The notes below the pieces were generated by a model, which did no database searches, was not told the origin of the DNA, and saw only the letters and a program-made list of their open reading frames with translations. From positions 1 to 40,184 of the forward strand of contig CAYODE010000014.1 in the NCBI GenBank assembly GCA_964402685.1: DNA of 40,184 nucleotides. The letters run 5' to 3'. The DNA comes from Aestuariivita sp964402685 (GTDB lineage: Bacteria; Pseudomonadota; Alphaproteobacteria; Rhodobacterales; Rhodobacteraceae). The translations under genes were made by a program, and so were the position numbers. Below are positions 22,279-31,389 of the stretch, in pieces (position 1 is the first letter of the stretch; each line of letters starts with the position of its first letter).

Positions 22279-24054
22279 ATGACTGCTGAAATCGCCACTT
22301 TGTGGATAGGAGGGCGTCTCTCTTGGTTAGAGCAGCTTTGCCTTAAGTCGTTCGCCGACGCGGGTCACCACGTCACGCTTTATAGTTACGACAAAATCGA
22401 AAACATCCCCGACGGTATACATGCCGGTGATGCCGCAGAGATCTTTCCCGGCGAACCGCTGCTGCGCCACGCGCGCACTCAAAGCCCGGCCATACATGCC
22501 GATATGTGGCGGCTTCATCTGCTCAAAAAGACCGATAAGGTTTGGGTTGATGCAGATATGTACTGTTATCGCAAATTCGACTTTTCCCGGCAGTCGATCT
22601 TTGGATGGGAAAAGGAGGGGTTGGTTTGCAACGCCGTTTTAGGATTGCCTAAAAACTCCAAAGCACTGAATGGGTTACTGGAATTTTTCGAAGATCCCTA
22701 TGCCATCGCACCCTGGCTTAAACCGTGGCAAAGAAAAGAACTTGAGGCGGCGCGGGACGCCGGGACACCTATTCACATGACCGAGCAAGACTGGGGCTAC
22801 ACCGGACCAGCCTCTGTCACTTGGTTTCTCTACAAAACCGGCGAAATCAAGTATGCGGAGCCGCAATCAGTGTTCTATCCGGTCTCGTTCAGAGATCGAA
22901 ACAAGATGATTTTGTCGCGGTTCCATATGGAAGATCAACTCACACCCGAGACGCGCGGCATCCACTTTTGGGCGCGCCGCATGAAGCCGCGACTGGAAGA
23001 AAAGGAAAACAACGCGCCCAGACCAGGCAGTCTGATGCATAAATTGCTCCAAAAACACGGTATCGATACCACAGCAGCGCCCATTCCGAAAAAAAAGAAA
23101 ATGGAGCCGCTTCGCGAAGATAGCGCCAGCGGTTTCACTCCGCCGCAGCCCGGCGGAACCGTTGCAGACCTGCTTCTGAAACATCTCGGTACGCACCGGT
23201 TGACGCGTATTGTCGATATCGGAGCCAATCCTTTGACCCCCCCACCCTATCAAGCCCTTTTGGATCAACGCGGATGTGAGGTTTGGGGGTTTGAGCCACA
23301 ACAAGAGGCATTTGAGGAACTGCAGGCCAGCAAATCCGACCTTGAACGCTATTTTCCCTATGCAGTTGGAGATGGCTCGGAAGAAACGCTTCAGATCTAT
23401 CGCTCAAGCGGGCTAACATCGATTTACGAGCCCTATGAAGGCGCATTCAATTATCTACAGCGCTCTCGCCGCAATATGGAATGCCTTGAGTCCGTTCCAA
23501 TGAAAACGGCCCGGCTCAACGATCTTGAGGAGATCACAGAGTTTGATGTTCTCAAAATTGACGTACAAGGAAGCGAACTAAAGGTTTTTCAAGGCGCGGA
23601 CGAAAAACTTAGGAACGCGATGGTCGTTATTCCCGAGGTGCGTTTCTATCAGCTTTATAATGACGAACCTATGTTTGGTTGGGTCGATGTGGAGCTGCGG
23701 AGACAGGGATTTCAGCTGCACAAACTAATGTTTGAAAAGGGCAAGGTTGTCCCAAACTCACAAATCGACAGGCTGAAACGTGATCAGCATCGCAACCAGG
23801 TCATCGACGGAGATGCCGTATACATCCGTGACCCCGGCCATTGGAATGATTGGAGCAACGAGCAGTTAAAACACCTGGCAATATCTGCAGCGACTGTTTT
23901 TGAAAGTCATGACTTGGCGCTCTTCTGTTTGGATAAACTCGTCTCTCGCAAGGCGATCCCAGAAAGCCTTCCAGAGGCTTATGTGGATTGCCTGCCAGAC
24001 CACCTCATCAAGACCAAGCCGGCACGCGACGGCACCATGGCAAAGCAGCAGTAG
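22279..24054 (+). CDS. Bifunctional glycosyltransferase (DxD type) - FkbM methyltransferase
   Basis: 591 residues in two modules. Residues 1-235 look like a DxD sugar transferase of the capsule/TcdA-like group: IATLWIGGRLSWLEQLCLKSF, HADMWRLHLL and the metal motif VWVDADMYCYRKFDF (about 90). Residues about 290-545 are an FkbM SAM-dependent methyltransferase: RIVDIGANPLTPPPYQALLD (SAM loop), VWGFEPQQEAFEEL, FDVLKIDVQGSELKVFQGA. The C-terminal tail is helical. The gene starts a three-gene unit of very large multidomain enzymes; the next starts 5 bp after its stop. Likely builds and O-methylates a surface glycan; substrates unknown. Confidence 0.87.
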   Translation: MTAEIATLWIGGRLSWLEQLCLKSFADAGHHVTLYSYDKIENIPDGIHAGDAAEIFPGEPLLRHARTQSPAIHADMWRLHLLKKTDKVWVDADMYCYRKFDFSRQSIFGWEKEGLVCNAVLGLPKNSKALNGLLEFFEDPYAIAPWLKPWQRKELEAARDAGTPIHMTEQDWGYTGPASVTWFLYKTGEIKYAEPQSVFYPVSFRDRNKMILSRFHMEDQLTPETRGIHFWARRMKPRLEEKENNAPRPGSLMHKLLQKHGIDTTAAPIPKKKKMEPLREDSASGFTPPQPGGTVADLLLKHLGTHRLTRIVDIGANPLTPPPYQALLDQRGCEVWGFEPQQEAFEELQASKSDLERYFPYAVGDGSEETLQIYRSSGLTSIYEPYEGAFNYLQRSRRNMECLESVPMKTARLNDLEEITEFDVLKIDVQGSELKVFQGADEKLRNAMVVIPEVRFYQLYNDEPMFGWVDVELRRQGFQLHKLMFEKGKVVPNSQIDRLKRDQHRNQVIDGDAVYIRDPGHWNDWSNEQLKHLAISAATVFESHDLALFCLDKLVSRKAIPESLPEAYVDCLPDHLIKTKPARDGTMAKQQ

Positions 24055-24058
24055 TCAA

Positions 24059-25783
24059 ATGATAAAATATGACGACGTCATAGAAACCTTTGGTGTTCAG
24101 GTTCCCTTCTGTCCCGACATCATCACGCCAAAAATTGAACGCCCGATGCGTAACAGCCGCTATGAGCGTGGCGAAGTGCAGGAGATGCGCGGTATCTTAA
24201 AGCAAGGTGATCGTGTTCTGGAAATCGGATCGGGCGTCGGTCTTGTGGCAACTGTCGCGGCTAAACATCCAGGTGTTGCATCAGTCACAACGGTCGAGGC
24301 AAACCCGGGGCTCATTCCTCTGATCGAAGAAACGCTGCGCATCAATGACGTGCAAAATGTCACCCTCAAGAACGCGGTAATTTCGAATACGACCAAAAAG
24401 AACATTGATTTCTTTCTCCGCGCCGACTTTTGGGCTTCGTCGATGGAAGCAGACTCGCGGGCGTATGTTGAAAAAGTAAAAGTCCCGAATATCAACATCG
24501 CAGACCTGATGGACGAAACTGACCCGACGGTGATTTCTTGCGATATTGAAGGCGCTGAACTGGGTCTTTTTGATAAAATCGATCTGTCCGGTGTGCGCAG
24601 CGTCATTTTAGAACTTCATCCGAAAGTGTACGGCTTGGAAGGTGTGCGGGACATCGTCGATGTAATGTCAGCGAAGGGGTTTTACCCTTCCCCAGACAAC
24701 CGAGCCGGCGGCAGTGTCAAACTTTTCGAACGGATTGGTGAAATCTCTGCGAAGCCAGAAGAACAGCTGATGCCCGTGCGCGCCTATTCCAAGTGGCTGC
24801 CAAAAGACCCGAAAGTTCTTATCGCGACTTGCATGAAAGACGAAGGCCCTTTCATCCTTGAATGGATCGCTTGGCACCAAGCTTGTGGTGTGACCGATTT
24901 TGTCGTGTTCACAAACGATTGCACCGACGGGACCAACTTGATTTTGGACCGACTGGCCGCGATGAACATCGTAACCCACCTGCCTAATCCCGCTCAGGCT
25001 ATGAATTCGCAAAGACTGCAGCCGGTCGCCTTGAAATACATGCATTATTTGCCGCAATTCGCTGAAGCAGATTTTGTCATTTCAATCGATGTTGATGAGT
25101 TCATTAACGTCAAAGTGGGCGATGGCAGGCTCGTTGACCTTTTTGATACCATTGGCTGTTTTGACGTGCTTTCCATGTCCGAGCTCAATCATGGGTCAAA
25201 CAAAACCAAGACGTTTGAGCCCGGCTGGGTCAAAGATCAATTTCCGCTTCATGAGAGTTCGACCCCCGGAAAATACAAAGCCCGCCGCGGTGTGAAAAGC
25301 ATCACGCGGCTGTCGACCCGGGTTGAAAGCATTCGAAACCATCGACCGGATATGAGTACCGAAAACGGAGCCGTACGATGGCTTGACGGTTCTGGACGAG
25401 ATTTGAAGTCGCTCATGGACGATCCAAGCGAAAATGGGATCGACGTTCGTGGAAGTTACAACCTTGTATCCCTAGATCATTTTGCCCTGCGGTCTCTCGA
25501 CTCGTATCTGGTGAAAATGTTCCGGGGCGATGTCGTGGTCAAAGACAAAAGCGTGTCTCGCCGATACTGGCGAACGCGTAATCGCAATGAACACGGCGAC
25601 TCGACTTTCGACCGGCTGAATCAGATGGCGCGAAGCGCCTACGACGCCTTGATGAAAGACGCTCAATTGACTGAGCTTCACCAGCTAGCGTGCGACGCTC
25701 ACCAAAAGCGCATCGACATGCTTATGCAGGATCCAAACTTTATTGAGAGACGGGATTGGGCGCTTGAGTCGGCATGGGAGTGA
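24059..25783 (+). CDS. Bifunctional FkbM-type methyltransferase - glycosyltransferase
   Basis: 574 residues from ATG 24059, chosen because it follows the previous stop by 4 bp while longer frames only overlap that gene. Modules are in the opposite order to the upstream protein: FkbM-like methyltransferase first (VLEIGSGVGLVATVAAKHP at about 53; VISCDIEGAELGLFD near 160; SVILELHP), then a GT2-like transferase (VLIATCMKDEGPFILEWIAWHQ from 252; TNDCTDGTNLILDRL; FVISIDVDEFINV with DVDEF near 343; SLDHFALRSLDSYLVK). The second module is paralogous to that of the next gene. Cytoplasmic, no membrane helices. Confidence 0.87.
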   Translation: MIKYDDVIETFGVQVPFCPDIITPKIERPMRNSRYERGEVQEMRGILKQGDRVLEIGSGVGLVATVAAKHPGVASVTTVEANPGLIPLIEETLRINDVQNVTLKNAVISNTTKKNIDFFLRADFWASSMEADSRAYVEKVKVPNINIADLMDETDPTVISCDIEGAELGLFDKIDLSGVRSVILELHPKVYGLEGVRDIVDVMSAKGFYPSPDNRAGGSVKLFERIGEISAKPEEQLMPVRAYSKWLPKDPKVLIATCMKDEGPFILEWIAWHQACGVTDFVVFTNDCTDGTNLILDRLAAMNIVTHLPNPAQAMNSQRLQPVALKYMHYLPQFAEADFVISIDVDEFINVKVGDGRLVDLFDTIGCFDVLSMSELNHGSNKTKTFEPGWVKDQFPLHESSTPGKYKARRGVKSITRLSTRVESIRNHRPDMSTENGAVRWLDGSGRDLKSLMDDPSENGIDVRGSYNLVSLDHFALRSLDSYLVKMFRGDVVVKDKSVSRRYWRTRNRNEHGDSTFDRLNQMARSAYDALMKDAQLTELHQLACDAHQKRIDMLMQDPNFIERRDWALESAWE

Positions 25784-25860
25784 AATCAGCGTACTCCATG
25801 TGATGAGACCCCTCTCGCTCTTGGTGGCAGATTTGATCGTTTCCGGAGAGGCTAAAGGCA

Positions 25861-28095
25861 ATGTCTGATATCGTCATCGGACGGAGCCTTCTTGGTGTGC
25901 AGAGCAATCAAACGCATCTGCTTGATTATCTTCATTGGCCTGAGCGAGACCGTCACAGGTTTCGCGCTTTTTTTTCAAGGGGAACCGATCCGGCCACGCT
26001 TCAAGCTGCCGAAGGCATGGAAATCACACAGATCAGGTCCATCGGTAATGGACTTTTGGTCGAAGGTTTCGACGACGATGCGCGCGTTCCGCAAGATCCA
26101 TTTACGACAGTAGTAGGATCAGACATCGAGACGGATCTGTTTTCTGGATTGAACACGCTGCTTGCCCAACGAAACAGCGAGTCCCCGCAAACAGTGAAGG
26201 ACTGGTTGCACTACCATGTGACGCAGCACGGGGCGCAGGCGGCCTTGATTGTGGACCGCGCAGAGGATCCACAAATTTTGCTGACATCGTTGAGAGGCAT
26301 TGATCTGGATCTTCCGGGTTTGAAGCGCGTCGTTGTTTTGTCTTCACCGATCCCGCTTGGTGACAAGTCTCTACCTCCGGAAGCGCATCCGTTTTGTGCC
26401 CCCTCTGCCCCGGGCAAAGACCGCATGAAGGTCCCTCCGGCTGATCCCTGGTCAAGCCCCCTGGGGGAACTTTTGATTTTTGAGATCGTGAGAACGCGTT
26501 TTTTGCAAGACGCACGTGCGGTGGCTGCAATCGACGTACACGATATGCTTATGCCCCACGATGGAGAAAACATCTTTGATCTTGCCAATTCTACTGCGTC
26601 TGGCGTGATCCAACTGGAAGGGCAATTGAGTTACCCTTGGCGTATCCGAAAAAACACTGAACCAAGTTTTGGGGATCATATTTGCACGCAGTTTGACGGC
26701 GATAAGTTGAAAAGGCGTTGGTGCATATCTCCTCGGATTGCTGGCCCTCGAGTTGTCTGGCGCTTGGTCCGAATTGTCGGTGCCAGCGTGGATCCTGCTC
26801 AAACCCGGCGTTTTTCCAGCTGCATGAATTTGCGCCATCCCGTTGAGAAGATTTCACAGATTGTTCCGAAGTCCGCCCTTATCGAGAACGAGGCTCTGCT
26901 CGCGATATCCCGCGACGTCTTTAACGGCAATCCTGTCCGCGTTCCGTCCGAAAACGTCGCAGAAAGCAAAAGCAGTAATGACCGATCCGTCGTGGTCGTG
27001 ACCTGCATGAAGAATGAAGGTCCGTTTGTTCTGGAGTGGCTGGCGTATCACAGAGCTATCGGGATCAAAAACTTCATCGTCTATACGAACGACTGCGATG
27101 ACGGCACAGATACCCTACTCGGTCTTCTCCAAGAAAAGGGATATGTTGAACATCGCGAGAACCCGTTCCGGGGCACTGATCTCAAACCTCAGCATGCCGC
27201 TTTGAATGCGGCCACAAAAGAGAAGATCGTCAAAAACGCTGCTTGGGCAATCTCTATGGATGTGGATGAGTTTATCTGTATTCACGTCGGCGATGGAACC
27301 ATTGGCGCGCTCTTTGACGCGGTACCGGACGCAAATATGATCTCGTTGACATGGCGGCTCTTTGGGAATGCCGATATTGATGAATTCCAAGATACTCCGA
27401 TTACCCAAAACTACACCCGATGCGCGCGAGAATTTGCGAACAAACCACATCAGGCCTGGGGCTTCAAAACTTTGTTCCGCCAAAAGGGCATATTCAAGAA
27501 ACTTGGTGTGCACCGACCAAAAGGTCTGCGCCCTCAGTTCAAAGATGACATCAATTGGGTAAACGGCTCGGGTGCTTTGATGCCGGAAAGCGCCTTTCGG
27601 AATGCCTGGCGCTCGACCAGCAGCACCTATGGATATGGGCTTGCCACGCTCAACCATTATGCCGTCCGATCGTCAGAGAGCTTTTTGGTGAAGAGAGACA
27701 GAGGGCGCGTAAATCATGTCGATCGCGATCAAGGTCTCGCCTATTGGTTTCGCATGAACAACAACGAAGAGGAAAACACCTCCATTTTACGCATGGCAGA
27801 ACCGTTAAAGGCTGAATTGTCTAGTCTAAAGGCCGATCCGGATATCGCGGCACAACATAACGCCTGCGTGCGTTCACATCGGCAAAAAATTGAAGCATTG
27901 CGTAAAACGAAGAGTTTCGCAGATTTTTTTGAAGAAATCACAAGCGAACGTATGAAACGCCTCAGCCGCATGCACCGGCATTTTGGAGCCAATGTGTTTC
28001 TTGGGGGGCCACACTTGGTCCCGGATGAGATTGTGTTCAAAGAGGATGATGGCGAGTTTTTCTTCACCGTGGAAAGACCTGAGACATCGCACTGA
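25861..28095 (+). CDS. Large glycosyltransferase with unknown N-terminal module
   Basis: 744 residues, RBS GGAGAGG before the ATG. The first 370 residues are unrecognised; they include HPFCAPSAPGKDRM and a region VVAAIDVHDMLMPHDGENIFDL that may be enzymatic. From 375 the protein matches the transferase module of the upstream gene: VVVVTCMKNEGPFVLEWLAY, FIVYTNDCDDGTDTLLGLL, AISMDVDEFICIHVGDG (DVDEF near 465), LATLNHYAVRSSESFLVKRDRGR. The two share long stretches of identity, so they came from duplication. It ends the three-gene surface-glycan unit, facing the DUF1801-like gene. Confidence 0.87.
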   Translation: MSDIVIGRSLLGVQSNQTHLLDYLHWPERDRHRFRAFFSRGTDPATLQAAEGMEITQIRSIGNGLLVEGFDDDARVPQDPFTTVVGSDIETDLFSGLNTLLAQRNSESPQTVKDWLHYHVTQHGAQAALIVDRAEDPQILLTSLRGIDLDLPGLKRVVVLSSPIPLGDKSLPPEAHPFCAPSAPGKDRMKVPPADPWSSPLGELLIFEIVRTRFLQDARAVAAIDVHDMLMPHDGENIFDLANSTASGVIQLEGQLSYPWRIRKNTEPSFGDHICTQFDGDKLKRRWCISPRIAGPRVVWRLVRIVGASVDPAQTRRFSSCMNLRHPVEKISQIVPKSALIENEALLAISRDVFNGNPVRVPSENVAESKSSNDRSVVVVTCMKNEGPFVLEWLAYHRAIGIKNFIVYTNDCDDGTDTLLGLLQEKGYVEHRENPFRGTDLKPQHAALNAATKEKIVKNAAWAISMDVDEFICIHVGDGTIGALFDAVPDANMISLTWRLFGNADIDEFQDTPITQNYTRCAREFANKPHQAWGFKTLFRQKGIFKKLGVHRPKGLRPQFKDDINWVNGSGALMPESAFRNAWRSTSSTYGYGLATLNHYAVRSSESFLVKRDRGRVNHVDRDQGLAYWFRMNNNEEENTSILRMAEPLKAELSSLKADPDIAAQHNACVRSHRQKIEALRKTKSFADFFEEITSERMKRLSRMHRHFGANVFLGGPHLVPDEIVFKEDDGEFFFTVERPETSH

Positions 28096-28150
28096 CCCTC
28101 CACGCATCGGCCAAAACGCTAGGTTCGAATTACTTTGGGTTTTGAACTGT

Positions 28151-28188
28151 CCTTGGGAGGCAGGCTTTTGCCTCACGCCAACCCAAGG
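28151..28188. terminator. Two-level hairpin between convergent genes
   Basis: Outer arms CCTTGGG (28151-28157) and CCCAAGG (28182-28188) enclose inner arms GAGGCA (28157-28162) and TGCCTC (28169-28174); the two arm pairs share G28157. It covers the end of the leftward DUF1801-like gene and lies 56 nt after the glycosyltransferase stop. A possible bidirectional terminator, though no clear T-tract is present. Confidence 0.4.
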
Positions 28189-28565
28189 GCACTCTTGCGT
28201 TCGTCAATAGCACGTCGGATCAATTCAAGGACCCGGGGGTTTTCGCACTCTTCAACCGAACGCAGTTTGATGTGCCGCATCTTGGCTCCGGTACCTTCCA
28301 GCAAGGTGTGTGGGTCCGAGAGATTGACGCCATGGTAGAATCCCAAGTTCACCCACTTTCCGTGCGGACCGATGTAGCAATAACCTTCGCTCATCTTCTT
28401 GGGCCCGACACCAAAGGTCGCCCCACGGTCCCCCAATCGCACGACGATGCAGGTATCAGGGTGGAGCGATAGCAAAAGTTCCTTCAGGCGAAGGGTAACC
28501 GGGCGCAAGGGTTCTGGTGTCATATCCATAATATCTTTGAAGTGACCGAACGTCGGGTCTGGCAT
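28173..28565 (-). CDS. DUF1801/YdhG-like small protein
   Basis: 130 residues from ATG 28565, chosen over a 12-residue longer frame because AGAGGAAG lies directly upstream. The sequence (PVTLRLKELLLSLHPDTCIVVRLGDRGATFGVG, YCYIGPHGKWVNLGFYHGVNLSDPHTLLEG, MRHIKLRSVEEC) has the small alpha/beta layout of YdhG/YjbR-like DUF1801 domains, whose role is unknown. Soluble, no signal peptide. Co-directional with the MBL-fold gene 230 bp upstream. The 28566-28795 stretch between them holds nothing I can name. Confidence 0.75.
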   Translation of the reverse strand: MPDPTFGHFKDIMDMTPEPLRPVTLRLKELLLSLHPDTCIVVRLGDRGATFGVGPKKMSEGYCYIGPHGKWVNLGFYHGVNLSDPHTLLEGTGAKMRHIKLRSVEECENPRVLELIRRAIDERKSALGLA

Positions 28566-28795
28566 ATGTTCTTCCTCTCTGCAGCAGGGCTTTCGGAGCA
28601 AAGGCTGAACTCGGGAAACGGCTTCGAAAACTGGAACAGTACAAGCCTGAAAGACGCAGCACCGGCTCTGGCCGTCCGGAGCTGCTGTTTCTGACAGGTT
28701 CAGTCAAAGCTTGCTGCGAGAGTATAAGAGCATTGCAAGTAATTTGGCGATGGGGCGGCGCCGCAAACTCTCAAGTCCAGCAAGTTTCGGCCAGT

Positions 28796-29602
28796 TTATT
28801 CTGGCTCGAAGCGAAACCCGTTTCGGTCGCGGACAACCTTGCCAGTCCCCGGGAACGCAAAGTGGGTGGCCGCAATGGTTACGTTTTGACCGGCACATTC
28901 CTCAAAAAGCGCGCGTCGGGTTGCAACAGCCTGCTGCGCATCCCCATCCAACGCGTAGGATATCTCGGGATGGGCAAATTGGAGAGCCTCGCTGATAACC
29001 GCATCACCGATGATCAGCAGTGTATCGTTCCCCACAGAAACGCGTACGCCCATGTGGCCAGGTGTATGGCCAGGAAGCGGTTCGAGGACGAGGCCAGGAG
29101 CCAGTTTACTGACACCGTCGTGCAGCACTACCCGATCGGCAAAACCATCCGCCACCTGCTGAATCATCGTGATCATTGGGCGCCGATCCTCGGGAACAGC
29201 ATCGACCAACCCCTCTTGCGTCCAGAACTCCCATTCGACGCGGGCGACATGTATCTTCGCATCCGGGAACACCTGCGGGTCGGCCAACCCTCCGATATGA
29301 TCTGCGTGCATGTGGGTCAGCACGATGTCTGTCGGTTCTTCAGTCTTGAGGTCCTGCCATGCTTGCCCTGTTGAAGGGAACATTTGCTTCAGTGCCTCCG
29401 CAGAACCCGTGTCGACAAGGATCCGTCTGTCACCGGACCTGATGAACCAGACGTTTGCACCAATCGTCACGGTCTCCCCAAGACCATCGGCAACACTATC
29501 CGGGACATTTGAAAAGTATCCGGCGGGAAGTGTGAAACTGCCATCATTCAGGACAGTCAGTTGCGTTTCACCTAAATTTAGCTGGTGTGTTTCAATGGTC
29601 AT
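28796..29602 (-). CDS. MBL-fold metallo-hydrolase
   Basis: 268 residues from ATG 29602 (AAGGAG 6-8 nt upstream; longer frames run into the divergent promoter). The zinc-binding motif THMHADHIGG, the later GHTPGHMGVRV, the Asp in IIGDAVIS and the final ATHFAFPG are the metallo-beta-lactamase fold ligands in order. No signal peptide at this start, so cytosolic. Substrate not determined; relatives include lactonases, thioesterases and phosphonate enzymes. Divergent from an AraC/GlxA-type regulator with a palindrome between, so that regulator probably controls it. Confidence 0.9.
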   Translation of the reverse strand: MTIETHQLNLGETQLTVLNDGSFTLPAGYFSNVPDSVADGLGETVTIGANVWFIRSGDRRILVDTGSAEALKQMFPSTGQAWQDLKTEEPTDIVLTHMHADHIGGLADPQVFPDAKIHVARVEWEFWTQEGLVDAVPEDRRPMITMIQQVADGFADRVVLHDGVSKLAPGLVLEPLPGHTPGHMGVRVSVGNDTLLIIGDAVISEALQFAHPEISYALDGDAQQAVATRRALFEECAGQNVTIAATHFAFPGTGKVVRDRNGFRFEPE

Positions 29603-29618
29603 GTGCGTCTCCTTATTT

Positions 29619-29630
29619 CCGATAATTCGG
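29619..29630. promoter_or_regulatory. Short dyad CCGA-TAAT-TCGG in the MBL leader
   Basis: Perfect 4-4-4 dyad 17 nt before the MBL-fold ATG. Short, so it could be chance; its place near the RBS would suit a repressor or leader element. Confidence 0.25.
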
Positions 29631-29656
29631 ATATGGCCCATGACCCGGGCACCCGC

Positions 29657-29676
29657 TATTGTCGCATATGACAATA
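29657..29676. promoter_or_regulatory. Palindromic operator candidate TATTGTC-N6-GACAATA
   Basis: Perfect 7-6-7 inverted repeat in the 93-bp divergent gap, ending 20 nt before the regulator's ATG and 55 nt from the MBL-fold ATG. Likely a shared operator for both genes, perhaps bound by the AraC-type protein or by a dimeric factor encoded elsewhere. Confidence 0.6.
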
Positions 29677-29695
29677 ACTTAATCGATTGCGCCAA

Positions 29696-30580
29696 ATGCC
29701 CGATACACCCTCCCCCGTTATCCTGGCCTACCCGGGAGCCTTACACTCCGCTGTACTTGGTCTGTCCGACATTTTGACCTTTGCGGGCATGACACCGAAC
29801 ATTGTCTCCGAGCCTGGACAAAAACCGCAAGCTGCAAGTGCGATCATTCTACCACCTGCTCAAAGCAGCCCTGACCCTACCAGCACGCCATGGATCGTCG
29901 ATTGGCTCAAAACTAGCGCGGAGAAAGGCGTTTTGATCTGTACAGCTTGTGTCGGTGTCACCTGGGTTGCCGCCGCAGGGATCGATGCCGGGCGTCCCGT
30001 CACAACGCACTGGGGTGCGGGGCCAGACATAAAGCGCAAGTGGCCGAAGCTGAACCTCGATACAGACAGATTGATTATCGAGTATTCCGACCTCGTCTCA
30101 GCAGGCGGGCTTATGGCTTGGATTGACTTGGCCTTGATCGTGATTGAACGGCATTTGGGACATCAAGCGATGCTTGCAACCGCCCGGCATTTTGTGGTGG
30201 ATCCAGGTCGCCGCGATCAGAGACGATTTCAGCGTTTTCAGCCCGATATGGATCATGGAGATTCGAAAATTCTGCGTGCGCAACAACTCATTGAAACAGG
30301 CATTGCGCGCCAACTCAGGGTCACCGAACTGGCGGGAGTCATTGGCCTGTCGCCTCGATCCTTCCAACGTAACTTCAAAGCCGTCACTGGCTTCAGTTTC
30401 AGCGATTATGTGCAAAAACTCCGGATCGAACAGGCAAAGACCTTGCTGGCTGACACGCGCCGCAGCGTTGCTGAAGTCGCCAGTGATGTTGGGTATAGCG
30501 ACGTGCCAGGCTTCCATCGTGTGTTTCTGAAGATCACTGGGCTGCCACCGTCTGCATTTCGCAAATCCGTGAATGGCTGA
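29696..30580 (+). CDS. GlxA-type AraC-family transcriptional regulator
   Basis: 294 residues from ATG 29696 (TTG 29687 is also in frame; neither has a clear RBS). Residues 1-190 are a DJ-1/PfpI-like domain: PVILAYPGALHSAVLGLSD, the nucleophile-elbow-like LICTACVGVTWVAAAGI, and TTHWG. Residues about 205-294 are the double helix-turn-helix of AraC: IARQLRVTELAGVIGLSPRSFQR, NFKAVTG and VAEVASDVGYSDVPGFHRVF. GlxA-type regulators often answer to nitrogen compounds or amines. The gene is divergent from the MBL-fold hydrolase, its probable target. Confidence 0.92.
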   Translation: MPDTPSPVILAYPGALHSAVLGLSDILTFAGMTPNIVSEPGQKPQAASAIILPPAQSSPDPTSTPWIVDWLKTSAEKGVLICTACVGVTWVAAAGIDAGRPVTTHWGAGPDIKRKWPKLNLDTDRLIIEYSDLVSAGGLMAWIDLALIVIERHLGHQAMLATARHFVVDPGRRDQRRFQRFQPDMDHGDSKILRAQQLIETGIARQLRVTELAGVIGLSPRSFQRNFKAVTGFSFSDYVQKLRIEQAKTLLADTRRSVAEVASDVGYSDVPGFHRVFLKITGLPPSAFRKSVNG

Positions 30581-30712
30581 TTTGTAGCAGGCATACCCAT
30601 CGCTCACTTCAAAGCCTGGGCGAACCGACAGCACTGGATCTTTTTTTCGGGTACACGTATCTGCAAGAGACGAGCATTCATCCGATGCTGAACACTCAAC
30701 CTTGGTCCAAAG

Positions 30713-31378
30713 ATGAAACGCAGCTATGTGAACGACGTGTTGAGAGAAGGCGACGCCATTATGCGCAGCTTCTCGCAGATCTTGCCCCCTTTTGCCTATT
30801 GGTCACCTGAGAAAATCCGAACGGATGAGGCGGCGCATATACGCGAACGCGGGCTTGGTTGGGACATAACAGATTATGGCCAGGGCACGTTCGACGATCT
30901 TGGGCTGTTTCTGTTTACAACGCGAAACGGACTTCTGAGCGACCTTCAGAGCGGTCGCGGGATGCTATACGCTGAAAAGATCATGATCAGCCGAGAGAAC
31001 CAGCTCTCGCCGATGCATCGACACGTTACAAAGACCGAAGACATCATAAACGCTGGTGGCGGCGAGTTGGTTGTGGAGCTTTTTGGCTCGGCTGACGATG
31101 GGTCAATCGATCGACACAGCACCGTCACCGTCCCAAGCGACGGGGTCGACACAACGCTGAATGCTGGAGAAAAATTGCGACTGGCTCCGGGTCAAAGCGT
31201 AACACTGGTTCCTGGCGTCTGGCATGCCTTCTGGGCGGAGGCCGGCGATTGCCTTATTCGCGAGGTTTCGACTGTGAATGACGATCGCACCGACAACGTG
31301 TTCGAAGACGATATCGGCCGTTTCTCTGATATCGAAGAAGATGAAGCACCTCTGCATCTTCTGGTATCAGACTACTAA
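30713..31378 (+). CDS. D-lyxose isomerase-like cupin protein
   Basis: 221 residues. MKRSYVNDVLREGDAIMRSF and LPPFAYWSPEKI are family-typical starts; SPMHRHVTKTEDIINAGGGELVVELF carries cupin metal ligands and LVPGVWHAFWAEAGDCLIREVSTVNDD the C-terminal ligand region of D-lyxose/D-mannose ketol isomerases. It should interconvert aldoses and ketoses (lyxose/xylulose or mannose/fructose) in the cytoplasm. The stop is one nucleotide from the stop of the convergent LacI gene, so it is physically at the end of the sugar operon though on the other strand. It may serve the same pathway. Confidence 0.87.
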   Translation: MKRSYVNDVLREGDAIMRSFSQILPPFAYWSPEKIRTDEAAHIRERGLGWDITDYGQGTFDDLGLFLFTTRNGLLSDLQSGRGMLYAEKIMISRENQLSPMHRHVTKTEDIINAGGGELVVELFGSADDGSIDRHSTVTVPSDGVDTTLNAGEKLRLAPGQSVTLVPGVWHAFWAEAGDCLIREVSTVNDDRTDNVFEDDIGRFSDIEEDEAPLHLLVSDY

Positions 31379-31389
31379 ATCAGGTCTGA
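31367..31389. terminator. Small dyad TCAGAC-N11-GTCTGA across two convergent stops
   Basis: Arms at 31367-31372 and 31384-31389 bracket the stop codons of the isomerase and LacI genes, which are 1 nt apart. No T-tract; termination function is uncertain. Confidence 0.25.
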
